Shown piece by piece: positions 32,860 to 45,269 of a DNA stretch of 64,000 nt. Source of the stretch: Citrus sinensis (Eukaryota; Streptophyta; Magnoliopsida; Sapindales; Rutaceae); contig NC_068561.1 of NCBI RefSeq assembly GCF_022201045.2, positions 19,098,501 through 19,162,500 on the forward strand, in the 5' to 3' direction. Each line of letters starts with the position of its first letter. The stretch's first letter is position 1. The notes beneath the pieces were generated by a model. That model did not search any database. It was given only the letters and a program-made list of their open reading frames with translations, and was not told where the DNA came from. A program made the position numbers and the translations under genes.

Positions 32860-34337
32860 TTATTGATCAGCAGTAGATCTTTTCTTGGTGGTATATGGGT
32901 AATATTCCTTGCCATTGTCTATTCTTGTAGTCTGACCACCAGCATCAATTAGAGAAGAAGTAACTGCCAGTGCGGCACCAGCAGAAATTGCTGATGAAAT
33001 GCTCTTTCCTGCAACATGGAGAGAACATCAACCATTATACTATGTATATTGATGAAAAAGTGGACAATATTGACAGCTAATATGCACTAGTGATTGAAAT
33101 CGCTGTTCAATCAAGTGCTGGGGAATGGTAAAAATCATGAACAATCTTTATGACCTATAACTCTATAAAACAACCTTTCCATGAAAGTAATATCAAAACA
33201 GGTTTTGAAGCTAAGTAGGAACATCTCCTAGTTGGAACAATGTTCACTAATCAGCATCCAAGCAATTAGATCCGCATCTTCAAGGTAATATGCCTGAAAA
33301 ATTCTGCCTTTAGTTCATCAACATTTGAAGCTTTTGAGTGGATGTGAAAATTAAAGGAATCATTTTGACATGTTGAAGATTCAAAATATGGGCAGAAACT
33401 AAGAGAAAGACACGAGGATAAGGTCCCAAACCAATGGATTACAGCAAAAGTTTGAGATAAGTGATAATAGCCAACTCCGTGATAAATTAATCACGATTTT
33501 GGAACAAGTACCTAAAAAGGTTGTTATCTAGTGACATTAAACATCATTCCAGGAAGAAAAATTGAAATCTAAATCTAACCAGCACCTCTTAATCAACAGA
33601 GGCAATTTTTTATCTTAGTTTAGACTCTGCATACCAGATCTTGGCCTCAAGCATTGGCATTTCAACAAGAACAGCTAGTTGTGACTTTATATTTTATGTT
33701 CCTCACAAGAAAAATACAAAAACTGAAAAAAAAAATACAAATAAAGATACAAGAAACTGCAACGAAATTGATGTAACAAGAACAGCTAGTCAACTGGAAG
33801 AAAGCATTTAATGTTTGTTATGTACATCTCTCTAGACAACAGCTAATCATCAAACCAAAACACCAAAATGAGGAAATTAATGTAAACCATGCAAGTCCAG
33901 AAGGACACTAGGTTAACTACTCTTTTCGTATCTAATTCATTAAATTCTTGACAGTAAGAATCAAAGCAAAAAGAAAAAGCTGACCACCTAAAGAAAGAAT
34001 TATCACCTTTGTAGCCCAGAACGGTTGCCCCAGCAACAAAACCTCCAACAGCTCCATTGACAAAGTCTCTCTTCATCCTGTAATGCTGAACTAGCTGCTC
34101 AACACCAATGTAAACTCCACCAATTGCAGCAAAAGTAATCCCATAATTACCCATCATCTTCAGCGTCCTTATCAACCCCGGAAGTGCAACTCTTCTCTCC
34201 ACACGAGGCACGTCTTGCCAAGTAGCGACGACGGTTCCAAATATAGTTCCAGAAACTAAACCAAAAGTTGCCCCCTTAATTGTCTTCATCATCGGAGTAT
34301 CCTCATCCTCCAAATACCTAAGCTCTGAAGGATCCAT
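32860..34337 (-). CDS. OEP16-3: Outer envelope pore protein 16-3 / complex I subunit B14.7-like
   Basis: Two exons, 34007-34337 and 32860-33008, encode 159 aa, the usual family length. The protein is a Tim17/Tim22/Tim23-family membrane protein. It begins MDPSELRYLEDEDTPMMKTI and has Gly-rich membrane segments (GATFGLVSGTIFGTVVATW, YGITFAAIGGVYIGVEQLV, VNGAVGGFVAGATVLGYKG, ISSAISAGAALAVTSSLIDA). It ends KEYYPYTTKKRSTADQ. The Arabidopsis relative is reported both in plastid/mitochondrial envelopes and as the B14.7 (NDUFA11-like) subunit of respiratory complex I, so its location needs care. The intron is 998 bp. A further intron sits in the 5' leader. The neighbour STR9 is on the same strand downstream. 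Confidence 0.95.
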
Positions 34338-34343
34338 TGCTTT

Positions 34344-34857
34344 CTGCTAACCGGGTACCAATTGAATTCACAGACAGATCATAAACCAGCCATCAGATCA
34401 CATTCCAACCTCTTGCTAAGACTTACATTTAAAATGAAAGATTTTTTTTTTCAACAAAATAATCAAAATAAGTATTTTATTCATTTACAAAACAATTGAA
34501 ACAATTTAACCATAGGGACGCCTAAATCATTGTAACATGGCTTAGTGAATACATTTACCACAGAAATCAAATGAAACATCAACAATATGCTAATAAAACT
34601 AACGCCTAAATCAAATTAAACGAACCAAGAAAAATGCCTCTTTCCTTAAAAATTCGAAACAATATGTCGTGAATATATCAACATTGAGAACAAAAAAAAT
34701 CCCAAGTAATTTAATTTGAACTAATCGGTATAAGCAAACCCTAGAAATGTGCCCAGATCAAAATCTAATTTGAACTAGGCATTTAATAAAAAAAAAGGAT
34801 TTTTCAACGACTTAATAAATTAATAAAAATATTTAAGAGCTAAATAGGGAGAAATAC
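34344..34857 (-). other. Probable 5'-leader intron of OEP16-3
   Basis: Minus-strand donor GATCAG|GTATTT (exon side from 34858) and acceptor GTTAGCAG|AAAGC, with the acceptor six bases before the ATG. The intron is AT-rich. Confidence 0.65.
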
Positions 34858-34914
34858 CTGATCACGATTGAATTTGGAGAAGCCGATTTTCAGCTCGAAG
34901 TGCAGGAGAGGAGT

Positions 34915-35746
34915 TTAGACCAGACATTGAACTCGTGATGTAATTGAACTTGTTTCTAGCAATATGCGTATTGACTACTTGACCCCCCGATCTTCTTCTT
35001 TTTCGCCGTTTTGGGCCTTTCGGGTGTTAAATATTGACCGAATAATCCCACTAAGTTTAGGTATTTTGAGTTATAGTCCAACATCTATGCAAAGATTTTT
35101 TAATAATTTTGTATAACATTTCATCTTAAATCACCTTTAAGGAATTATTTTATAAATGTTTTGAAATACTAGTTTTAACTATTATTTTTTAAATTATCAA
35201 AATCTTCCCAGTAACTTGATTCATTCTAAAAAATTTCATTAGATTATGAACATAATCTATATTTTATAATTCAATATATTTCTTTTCTTTTTTAACTTAT
35301 GAATTACCTCTTTATCGTACTCTCAAAATCTATTATCAGGCTCTTATGAACAAATAATATTTTTTTTTTAAAGGCTAATGTTTTACTTTCAGTTTTTCAA
35401 AGGGAAAAAAAAAAGTAGGTTTTGCAACATATTCAATGAAAACAAATGTTGATTATGATGACTTATTTAATAAAACTAGATATTATAGTCTGTTGAAGTG
35501 AAATATAAAACTTTGTGTGGAGCTTAATGATAAAATTGATTATCCAATTAGAAACTCGGATCCGCTATGAGCTTGATCCGTTAACCCGGAACCAAGTTGT
35601 ACCTGGTACAAAAACGCAGCAGACTGCGGAGAGAATTTGAGAACGGAGGACCGAAACTCAAAAAAGAACAAACGATACGAAACCGAACCAAGAAGACATA
35701 ACGAAAGATCTTTCTCAGTTCAGGCACTGGAAGGGGGAAGTGAAAC
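34915..35746. promoter_or_regulatory. Shared divergent promoter region, OEP16-3 / C53
   Basis: About 0.8 kb of AT-rich sequence separates the leader of OEP16-3 (minus) from the ATG of C53 (plus). Nothing else coding is visible, so both promoters lie here. No specific element is assigned. Confidence 0.5.
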
Positions 35747-38700
35747 ATGCAGAGCCAGGAAGACATACGAAATCTTCCCATCGACATCACATTCTCTCGT
35801 CTCGGAGGTAACGAAACCACCCGCCCTCTTTTTCAATTCCACTACTTACTTTGCTGTTTCTCACTAGTTTTGATTATTGATTTATTTATTTCGATTTTTT
35901 GGGGAATTTAGTTTTTATTTTCTGGGGGTTAATGCGGTTGTTTTGTCTTGTTGTTTGAATTGTGAAGAATGGTTGGTTGATCGGAAGCGAATACCGTCTG
36001 ATTGGAGAAAACGAATGGCTGTGATCAGAACTAAAATTTCTAAGGAATTTCCCTCACTTCCTAAAGATATTGATCCTTATTTCCATACGCTTGACCCTGA
36101 AGGTACCTTTTTTTTTTTTTTTTTTATCTCTTGTCGGTTTTTTTTTTAATTCTTTCTGGGATCTTAATTAATTGACCTAATTGGTAAAGAGAAGGTTTTT
36201 GTTTTCCTTTTCATGAAAAAAAAAAAATCAATACCTCAGCAGTTACAAACAGGGCTGCAATTGGTTTGTTTCTTCAATCTCTGGGCTTTTATTATTGTTG
36301 CCTACTTTGGGTGTGTTTGTAACTGCGCGCTTCACTAGCAGAACTGTAGTTTGTATTTGACAGCTAGTTATTCTATTTCATAGCAATTGTGGAGTAAAAG
36401 AGGTTGTATGATGAATGCAATTTTTTTTCTTTTTCCCAGGAATTGATTATTTGGAGGCCAAAAAAATTTGTGAAAAACTTCTGAAATCAACCCCAGAAAG
36501 CCGGAATATATTTGGCCGACTATCAGGTGCTGCTGTAAGACACTATGCTCTCTCTCTCTCTCTCTCTCTCTTTGTGGTTCTCACCTGTTGCTGTAGTTGC
36601 ATTTGTGTGGTACTTGTTTTATGTATTCAGAATGTTTTCAACAGGGTTCTTGGGAAGCAATTGTGCGTTCATATGAGAAAGATCATATTTTTCTCGGTGA
36701 GGCTGCTCAGATTATGGTTCAAAATGTAAACTATGAGATGTGAGTGTATCACACTAAGCTTCTTTTGATATAAATATTGGAGTTAAGGTATTGCTATTTG
36801 ATAAGACAAAATTTCTTGACGGAGTGTTTGAAAAATATGAAGTCCATTTCAGAAGAAACAAGTGCAAAAGATGCAGCAACAGCTAGCGGAACTTGATCGC
36901 AAAGAGGCTGATACAAAAAGAAGCGTGGCTCTATCAGCAGCTAAATATGTTGAGGCCTGTCAAGAACTTGGGTTGCAGGTAACTTACAATAAGCATGTTA
37001 CTGGTGGTTGAGAAATTGGTTTGATCTGTATTTTTTTTTTTTTTTGGTTTACTCTATGTTTTGTAAGGACAATTGTCTCTCTTTGCAGGGAAAAAGTGTG
37101 AGGCATGAACTATTGGAGACTGCTAATTCGCTTCCAAGCACATTTAGCAGGATTTTGGAAGTCATAAGTAGTGATTCGATGTCACAGGCTATGGAGTATT
37201 ATTCCACTTTTGTCAGAGACGTTCACACTCACGCGGAGAAGGGTGTAAGACAATGATTGTTATTTGATTTATCAACTGATTATGGTGGGCACACGATGCC
37301 CAACCATTAGTCCTGAACAAAATATATCCAAATGGAGGTTTAAGTCATTTTGATTTTCTTCAATAATTTGGCCTTCAAATGTGATTGCAGAAATCGGTGG
37401 CTGTCTTACTGAACTTGAAAGACGTTCGTGAAAATCCCCCATCAATGAATGTCTCTGCTGCTTCTGAGATCGTTGGTTCTGTTGATGTTCAATCAAGCTC
37501 TAATGATAATCAGATTGTGGGAGAGGACACAAAAGCTGCTGGAGATAGCATTGACTGGGATATTTCAGTTGACAGTCCGCAGATTGATTGGGATATTGGT
37601 ACTGTGGAAGAAACAGAAGATGCTGGCAATGGCTTAGGTCCGTATGAAATGGTTAATGCTAGCGAGTTCTTAGAGGGTCCTCAGGAAACTGATCAAACTC
37701 CATCAAATAAAGAGGGCAATACCTTGCCTGCTGCACTTTCTGCTTCTGAGGTATCATGGGATATTAGTGTTGACACTCCTCAAGTTGATGTGATTGACGA
37801 TGCTAATCCGCCAAATATCAGCATGGAAAATCAGAAATCTGTTCCAGATATTTTAACCCAATCCCCAGGAATCAGTGAAGACAGAAGCCAGCTACTGGAG
37901 ACAGAGTACAGGAATAAGATTCTTGATGATTTGTATGAGGTATAAATGAACGCATCATGTATCTGATCAGCTCATACCACTGTAACTGGTTTTTCCCCTT
38001 TCCCCCTTTTTGGCGATTCTTATAACTCACTCTGTAAAGAAATAGAGAATCAAACAGCATGGACTCAAATACTTTTTTACTCTGTCAATACATCACTGCA
38101 TTCCTAAATCAAGATTTCATGCTTGGATTTGCTGTTATCTTATCAGATCAAAGCATTCTTAAATCAGCGATTAGTGGAGTTAAGGAATGAGGAGACTTTG
38201 TCCTTGCGTAATCAAGTCCAATCAGTTGCTCCCTTGGTGTTGCAGCAGTATTCTCCTGATGCTACTGAGACAATGTTATCTGATGTTTCCTCGGCCATTT
38301 CCCTGCTGACAAATAGGAAAACTCGAGACCTGATCATGATTCTCAACTCCAAGAGGTGCCGCAGATAATTTAGATGGGTTTGAGCTATTTCTTTTAATTT
38401 TTAATGTTTATTTTTAGATGGACTTCCAATAAATATTTGGAAGTTAGCTGATTTCCCACTTCTTATCAAGTGAAATCCCCTAGCACAATAACATCTAGTC
38501 AATCAAATTCTTGCTTTTCAGTCGAGTGTAACTAGCGAAATGCCCGTACTAGAGAATTTAGTTGGGTAGCTTAGGACCAATTTAGTTTGCAAACTGCATA
38601 AGATTCTTTGTTTTTGAAACCAAGAAATACGAAAAATGCATGTGGTTGGGTATTTTCAAACACAGTTTTCAAATGTGGTCCTAAAATAATTTAACATTTT

Positions 38701-39720
38701 GTTTGTAATAAAAAGGCTGCATTCCTTGGTTTTGTTGAGATAGTATCCAAACTCTATCCCAGCCATGTAAAATGTTTTTGAATCGCAAACCTTAATGCCT
38801 CTTTTGTTCTGTGATGAATGCACTGTATGTCTTAATAATTTTGTGATCATACTGTCGATACATATTTTAGTACTGTAGTTTTTTTTAACTGGATTTTTCC
38901 CCCCAGTGCAGTCTAGAGGAGTTTTTAAGTGTGTTGGCTCATGTTATAAGGAGTCATGTTTTTCACTTTATTAGTTTGTATTTATGTTTTGATCTGAATT
39001 ACAGATATCTAGACAGACTAGTTACTGCATTGGAAGCAAAGAAACATCATGAAGTGAAATTGAAAGAAGGTTTGAAGGACTTGGCTTCCAAACGCATGGA
39101 GCTTCAAAATGCTTTATCTTCATCTTGGCCGAAGCAGGTTTGTATCTGATATGATAAACTAGGTATATGCTCCCTGGCAAAATGTAAAATCAGAATTGCT
39201 TTCATATCTTGTGTCATTCATCATTTTTCACGCGTGTTCCTCCGACCAATATAAAAGCAAAACTAGATAACTAAACTTCAATTACTTTCGGTTTCACGAT
39301 TTTCTTTTCTTCATACCCCATTTATATTGGTGACCACCCACATAAAAACTTTTCTAAAACGAGGCATTTAACTTGTTTATAAATCTTGCCTGGTCAATAG
39401 TCCTCTTTGCTTGTTTTCTTGCTCTCTCTCTCTCTCTCTCTTTCTCTCTTAAAATGACCAGAAAAATTTGTATGTGTGGAAGAGGGCGAAAAAAAAAAAA
39501 GAACAACAAAGTGTATATACTTGAAAACAATAATTTGGTGGTTAAAATTTTTTCGCAGAATTTTAATTAACTGCTCTTTAAATTGCAGGAAGCAGCTCTT
39601 AACAAAACCAGGGAGCTTAAGAAGTTATGCGAGGGTACACTTTCATCCATGTTTGATGGAAGACCTGTGAACATAATTGGAGAGATTAACGCCCTGCTGA
39701 ATAGTGGGATTAGTATGTAA
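35747..39720 (+). CDS. C53: C53 (CDK5RAP3-like), UFMylation/ER-phagy receptor
   Basis: Ten exons (35747-35807, 35968-36102, 36440-36534, 36645-36739, 36843-36978, 37089-37244, 37391-37939, 38147-38355, 39005-39137 and 39589-39720) encode 566 aa without a frame break. C53 works with UFL1 and DDRGK1 at the ER and recruits ATG8 when ribosomes stall. The N-terminal helical part runs from [20 protein letters not shown]. The disordered middle, in exon 7, holds shuffled ATG8-binding motifs IDWDI at 280-284 and 291-295 and VSWDI at 347-351, plus a canonical-type motif YEMV at 311-314. The C-terminal helical part begins near [16 protein letters not shown], and the protein ends [11 protein letters not shown]. 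Length and motif layout match the plant protein. It ends tail-to-tail with the receptor gene on the other strand, about 720 bp away. Confidence 0.96.
36548..36571. repeat. (CT)n microsatellite, C53 intron 3
   Basis: Twelve CT units shortly after the donor of intron 3. A second (CT)n run lies in intron 9 at 39422-39441. Confidence 0.9.
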
Positions 39721-40437
39721 ATTCACTGAGTAGATACTGATTAAATTCGCTATAATGATATATTTGAAAATGGACAGGAGAATGAATGTGGAATTCTTTT
39801 TTCTTTTTTCTTTTTTTTTTTTTGGTGGTAGAATTCTTGATTTTCTTGTAATTTATTATAGATGTAAACCGGAGCCTTATTTCCCAATTATTTTATTGTT
39901 GTATTCTAACAGTTCAATCGTCATACTTGATCAAAATTTGGACTAAATTCGGATGGTTATTACATTGGTGCAAGAATGCACGACCTGCACCCTCATTGGT
40001 TTGTTTTCTTGTTCATCTTTTTAATTAAAATTGAACTGAAAGACAGTTTCATGGTGCCAGTTATTTACACTCAGTCAGGCCTTGAATCAAATGAATATGG
40101 GTTAGACGTAAGAACATCCGTAACAGGAGATTCGATGACATTAGGCATATGGCTGCTATACGCAACAGATTACACGATAGATCAGATTTACAAAACCGAA
40201 GAATAATATCCCATCAGCAAAGTGAACAGTTTCAGTGAGAGGCACTCACTTTCAGGTTTCACTTAGCAGCACACCGAGAGAATCGGTATTTGGGATGCCA
40301 AGTGAGGCCTCACACTTAAAAGTATCCGAAAATTGAACTGAAGGGATGCGCAGATGCACCTCGAGTCAACAAGCTGACTAAAAATCTTTTAAGGAAAGAA
40401 AAGGTTTTGTTGCCGTACCAGTCAATCGGCTGTAACA

Positions 40438-43400
40438 TCAGGCGGACATATAGCTCACTGTAGGTGAGCCCATGAATCGGGTCTGTGTGGAACGGAAAGA
40501 TCTCTCAAATGGGTCAACCTCGGGATAATCAGCTCCACCGGTTTTCGACATGCAGTGCTTTTGTACCAGACGCGTCAGGGAATCCACAATTTCAGACATG
40601 GGAGGTCGAAATTCCTTCTCAGGCTGCTCGTAGTTTCATATCCAACCAATTGACATGTATCAGTTTAAAAAGGTAAGATGCCATCATAATATCAGGCGCT
40701 TATGTGACTCCAGGTGAAGAAATGAATTTAGTAGTACCTGAATACAAAGGGAGACAATATCAGCAAACTGGGAAAGAGACCTGGAGGAGAAAGTTCCTTT
40801 AATTCCAGGATCAACCATCCTCTCCAAACACTCACGGTCATGAAGCCGAGATGAAGCCCATTTCACCAAAGATTGCTCTTGTCTTGGCCTTGAACTGTAT
40901 CACAAAATGAAGAAAATGGCTCACAGCGACAAAATAATGAGAAATTTTAGGGTGCACATATATATATATATATATATATAAACCATACCCATCAACAGGT
41001 GTCTTTCCCGTTAATAGCTCCAAAAGCAACACCCCGAAGGCGTATATGTCAATCTTTGTGTTATCGCTTCCTGGTTCCCAGTGTTCAGGTGCAATGTAGC
41101 CGGCGTTACTGACAGCAATTTCTGAGGCCTGTTCACATTAGTGTGCAATACATGAGTCTTTTTTCATACTTGATCTCTTATTTCTAAGAAACTTAAAACA
41201 TTTTGTGAAGAACACTACTTGGGCCCCAGCAGTTTACTATAATCCCTTGGCGGTTTACAAGCTACAGATTTTGTTAATAAAATAAGTGCAAACGTGAAAA
41301 CAATTCCTAAATGGACTAACCTTCAGTTTAACACTGTTGCTGGTAAGAGGCCTCAAAACAGCTAGCCCACTGTCACAGATAAGTGGTAGTAGTTCTTCAT
41401 CAAGCAAGATGTTAGCAGCCTTGATGTTGCAGTGAGAGACAGGGGGGAAGAATTGGGAGTGCAAATAGCTGAAAAAAATCAGTTGGCATGAAAACGTCAA
41501 AACTTCAAGATAACACCGGATTTCCTAGTCCTATCTCAAAGGAAAAGCAGCATTTACTCCGATATTTATGCTGTCTATACTTGCAGGATGATGAAGCAGT
41601 CACCAATTACAGTGCTAGTCATTGTCATATATTTTAACAAAGAATGGTACGCTTACAAGTTGTTTCATTTAGCATTTAATGAAGTAGTTCTTTTCAGGGG
41701 ATTCCCTTAAAATTTATCGGTAGATGATTGTCAAATACTTACTGCAAAGCGCGGGCAATGCCAAGGGCAATGTGGAGGCGAATTCCCCAAGAAAGTGGCT
41801 TGTAGATTTCTTTGTGCAGAGCATCAGCTAGGGACAAATTTCTGACAAATTCGTAGACAAGCAAATGCTGTCCATGATCCACACAATATCCAAGAAGTTT
41901 CACAATGTTTGGATGCCTAAATTGAGATGAAATCCGAATCACATCCATGAACTGTTCCTCTTCATCGAAAGATAGTGATGGCATGTTGATGTTCTTCACA
42001 GCCAAAAACTGGCAAAAAGGCAAGAAGCAAAGAAAGATGTTAAACACGGTATAAAATTTGAATGCTGTAGCAAATTACTAAAACACAAGACTAGTTAAAG
42101 TATATACTTGGCCATCTGGAAAATTGGCTTTGTAGACAGAACCAAGAGATCCCTTCCCGAGAAGATTATCTTCATTGAAGCTGTTTGTAGCTAGCTGAAG
42201 CTCTGCCACGGAGTATACTGTTACATTTTCTGGCAATTTACAATTCTTTGAGAAACTTTTTCTTCTGATAGTTGACTCCGTTTTAATGGCATGAACAGGA
42301 GGTACCCGCCTTGGGCAAAGAAAGAGTGGAGAGCTAACAGCCAAGATGCGGGGGCTTTCTTCAGGTCCAGTGGAAGAGAACTCTATAAACAAGAAAGAAG
42401 AAATTTGTAAATGAAATAATCAATGAGACGGGTATACTAGTTTATCCAACAAAGGAAGCCATGCAGCGTAAGATGTGGAGTAAGTCACAAGCTAACATAA
42501 AATGGTTCTAACCTACCATGAGCAAGGAATAATTTTACTAACTCTCACAGATTAAATCACAGATAAGAGACCTCACCTCTGGCTGTACTGATTGGTAGAG
42601 AATGCATTGTGCTAGTGCTCTCCAAGCTATTATGTCTTGCTGCACGGGCTTGATTAATACGGAATGCAATGAACAGTGCTGCACAGGTTGCCGCAAGAGC
42701 TAGACCACAAACTAGAAAAGCTATTCCTCCAGGGCTCATCCCTTTCTTGTGCTTTTGGTCGATGTCATTCGAGGGATAGTTTTCAACAGCACTTGACTGA
42801 GACGTTGGAGGAGCACTAAAATTACGCCTAATGGGTAAACTATCCATAGGAAAACTCCATGGTGGAGAGTTGCGATCTACATTGAACTTGTTGCCCCAAA
42901 ACCTATTTACAGAAATTTTGAAAACTGATTAATTTGTAATTTGATGGTTAATAATGGCAGATAGAAGGTAATCAGACTTAAAAACTTTGGTCACATACCA
43001 TAAATTTGGAATCGACTCAAACTGCTTAGGTATTACACCACTGAATTGATTATCTTCAATGTTCCTGGAGTCAGATATGGTTAAGCAAATAAAATAAGGA
43101 AATATGAGAATAAACTGCAAAATTCTGCACAAAACATTGAGAAGAAACTCACAGGTAAATGAGGGGAAGATCAGCAAGGTAAATAACTGATCCAGTGAAA
43201 TTGTTGTTCTGCAAGAACCTTGAGATAAACAACAGATGGAAATCAGCAAAATATGCAACTGTAGAAAGTCATTTTGCCATGCACAAGAAGTCTTGAATGA
43301 AATGACATAACAACTTACAGTGCAGAAAGATTTTTCAGAGATCCAAAAGAACTTGGTAGGTCTCCAGTAAAGTCATTGTATGATAGATCCCTGTGATAGG

Positions 43401-45269
43401 AAAATGACTTCCAATTACGAAAAAGAGAGTGATCGTCATTTGACTGGTATCTTTATACAAAGCAAGGTGATGTAAGTAGTCCAAGTTAGAAAATGAATAT
43501 CATGCAAATTCACAGCTATATAGAAGGAAAAAAGCACTTATTGCTTAATCAACATGCCATTTTGATACCTCAACCAGATCATTATTCCATTCATGCACAC
43601 AAGAATAGCAATTCCCTTCACATAGTAAATTATAGCACAGTAATTGATAAAAACCAGTTCCCCTTCGTATGCCACTTTTAAACTCAAATTTTATAGGACA
43701 AGACCTGTTTAAAATGGTCCCAGTAAGGTATCAAGTTTGAACATATTTAAGTGCCTTACTTTCCCTCCGCTTGAAATGCAAGAAATTTGACAGAAAACAT
43801 ACAACTCTTTTAGATTCTCCAGGCCAGTAAACACACTGCCAATGGGTCCAGACAGCATATTGTGGGACAGATTCCTGCCAAAAAAATGAAAGAAAGAGAC
43901 AAAGAAAAGATGAAATCACTGATGAATAATCATAAACCAAATAAGCAAAAAAGGTAGTCAAGAGATTAGCAACTCACAGATGTCTGAGACGTTTCAAATT
44001 AGGTAAAGAGTGTGGTATATTTTGGTTCAGTTTGTTGAACGCCATATTTCTGGATGCATAATGAAAGTAGAATCATCACATTTCGGAAACAAATCTGCTC
44101 ACAAGTGATATGAGATTGAACATACAAAGTACCCAAATATACAAAGGAGGCATCTTACATATGAGTGACATTAGGAGGCAAGCCATTTGGAATTTCACCC
44201 CCAATGCTATTGGAGCTAACATCACTATAATAAGAAAACCAGAATAAGAACTAAAACAATAAGAACTTTCATATCTTTAATCCAATAAAGTTAAGATAGC
44301 TAATCACTTACAAATGTTTCAAACTATGGAGATCATGAAGCCTGCTTCCAAGATGCCCTGTGAGTTGTAGCCCAGGAATTTTACTACTCATAAAATTACA
44401 AAACAAATTAGCACTTGCCAAATTAGTTTATAGTCTAAATAGAGTAACTAGTTAGTATCAACACAGGCTATGTTTGTTACAGGTGTATCACAGATGACTC
44501 AGAACAATACACTCCAGTCCACAATTCTGCGCAAGGATCCCCACCATCCAATTTCCATTTATTCAGCTGTGATGGGTTGTTGAGGGCCTTGTACAGATCA
44601 TGAAGAGCTGTGACTGCACAGGATTAAAGAAATAGTGTTCAGGTTACAGATTCTTGGTGTAAATCAAATTATTAACTTAGCTAAACTCATGATTAAAGAA
44701 AGCCAAACATAAGATTTGAGAGTATCTACTTCAAGAATCACATATTTCAATAACGTTATTTTAGAGTACAATATGTCACTTGCTTTCTGAAGACCTACTA
44801 AAAATCTTTTAAATGGTTCACTGTAAGCGCGTACACACTGAATAATTGCCTTAGTCGGTTATCTTATTTTCCCGCCAAATTTTCTGCCCAAAACTTGTGG
44901 AACATAAAAAAAAAAAAAATTCCTTGCTTCTGTTTGGCCGATAAGAAAATTGATTAAACAATTCCGAATCTTGACCATACCATTCTTTTTCCAATAAAAA
45001 AATGTGAGTAATCAAAGCCTGAACAATCACATTTTAGTTTCTTTACTTTTCTTGCATTTTCTCAGGACTCAAACAGATGTAAAAGAACGTTTTTACCAAT
45101 AATAATCACCAATAAAATACGCAAATTTTCATAGGAAATACTCCATATAGAAATGGCCTATTACGATATTACCATCTAGTGGATCCGTAAAAGCCAGAGC
45201 CTGTGAACCAAGACTTGCGAAGAAGACAAGTACGGTGAGATACAAGGATAGATGGTACTTCTTGTCCAT
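40438..45269 (-). CDS. STRUBBELIG-receptor-family LRR receptor-like (pseudo)kinase
   Basis: Sixteen exons (45173-45269, 44481-44613, 44312-44383, 44159-44224, 43978-44049, 43803-43874, 43319-43390, 43153-43218, 42999-43064, 42577-42902, 42108-42382, 41743-42008, 41321-41468, 40989-41128, 40738-40894 and 40438-40623) encode 737 aa. In order the protein has a signal peptide ([20 protein letters not shown]), an SRF N-terminal domain with a WTGVYC motif, about seven leucine-rich repeats, a Ser/Pro-rich outer stalk, a membrane helix at about 297-319, a juxtamembrane region and a kinase-like domain. The Gly loop ([10 protein letters not shown]) and Lys444 (AVKN) are present. The HRD motif is H540-C541-N542, lacking the catalytic Asp, and DFG is D560-S561-G562, so it is probably inactive, as is typical of SRFs. 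It most resembles SRF2 by neighbourhood. Family call is firm; member number is inference. Confidence 0.93.
40958..40982. repeat. (AT)n microsatellite in receptor intron 14
   Basis: About eleven AT units close to the donor of intron 14 (exon ends at 40989). Confidence 0.9.
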
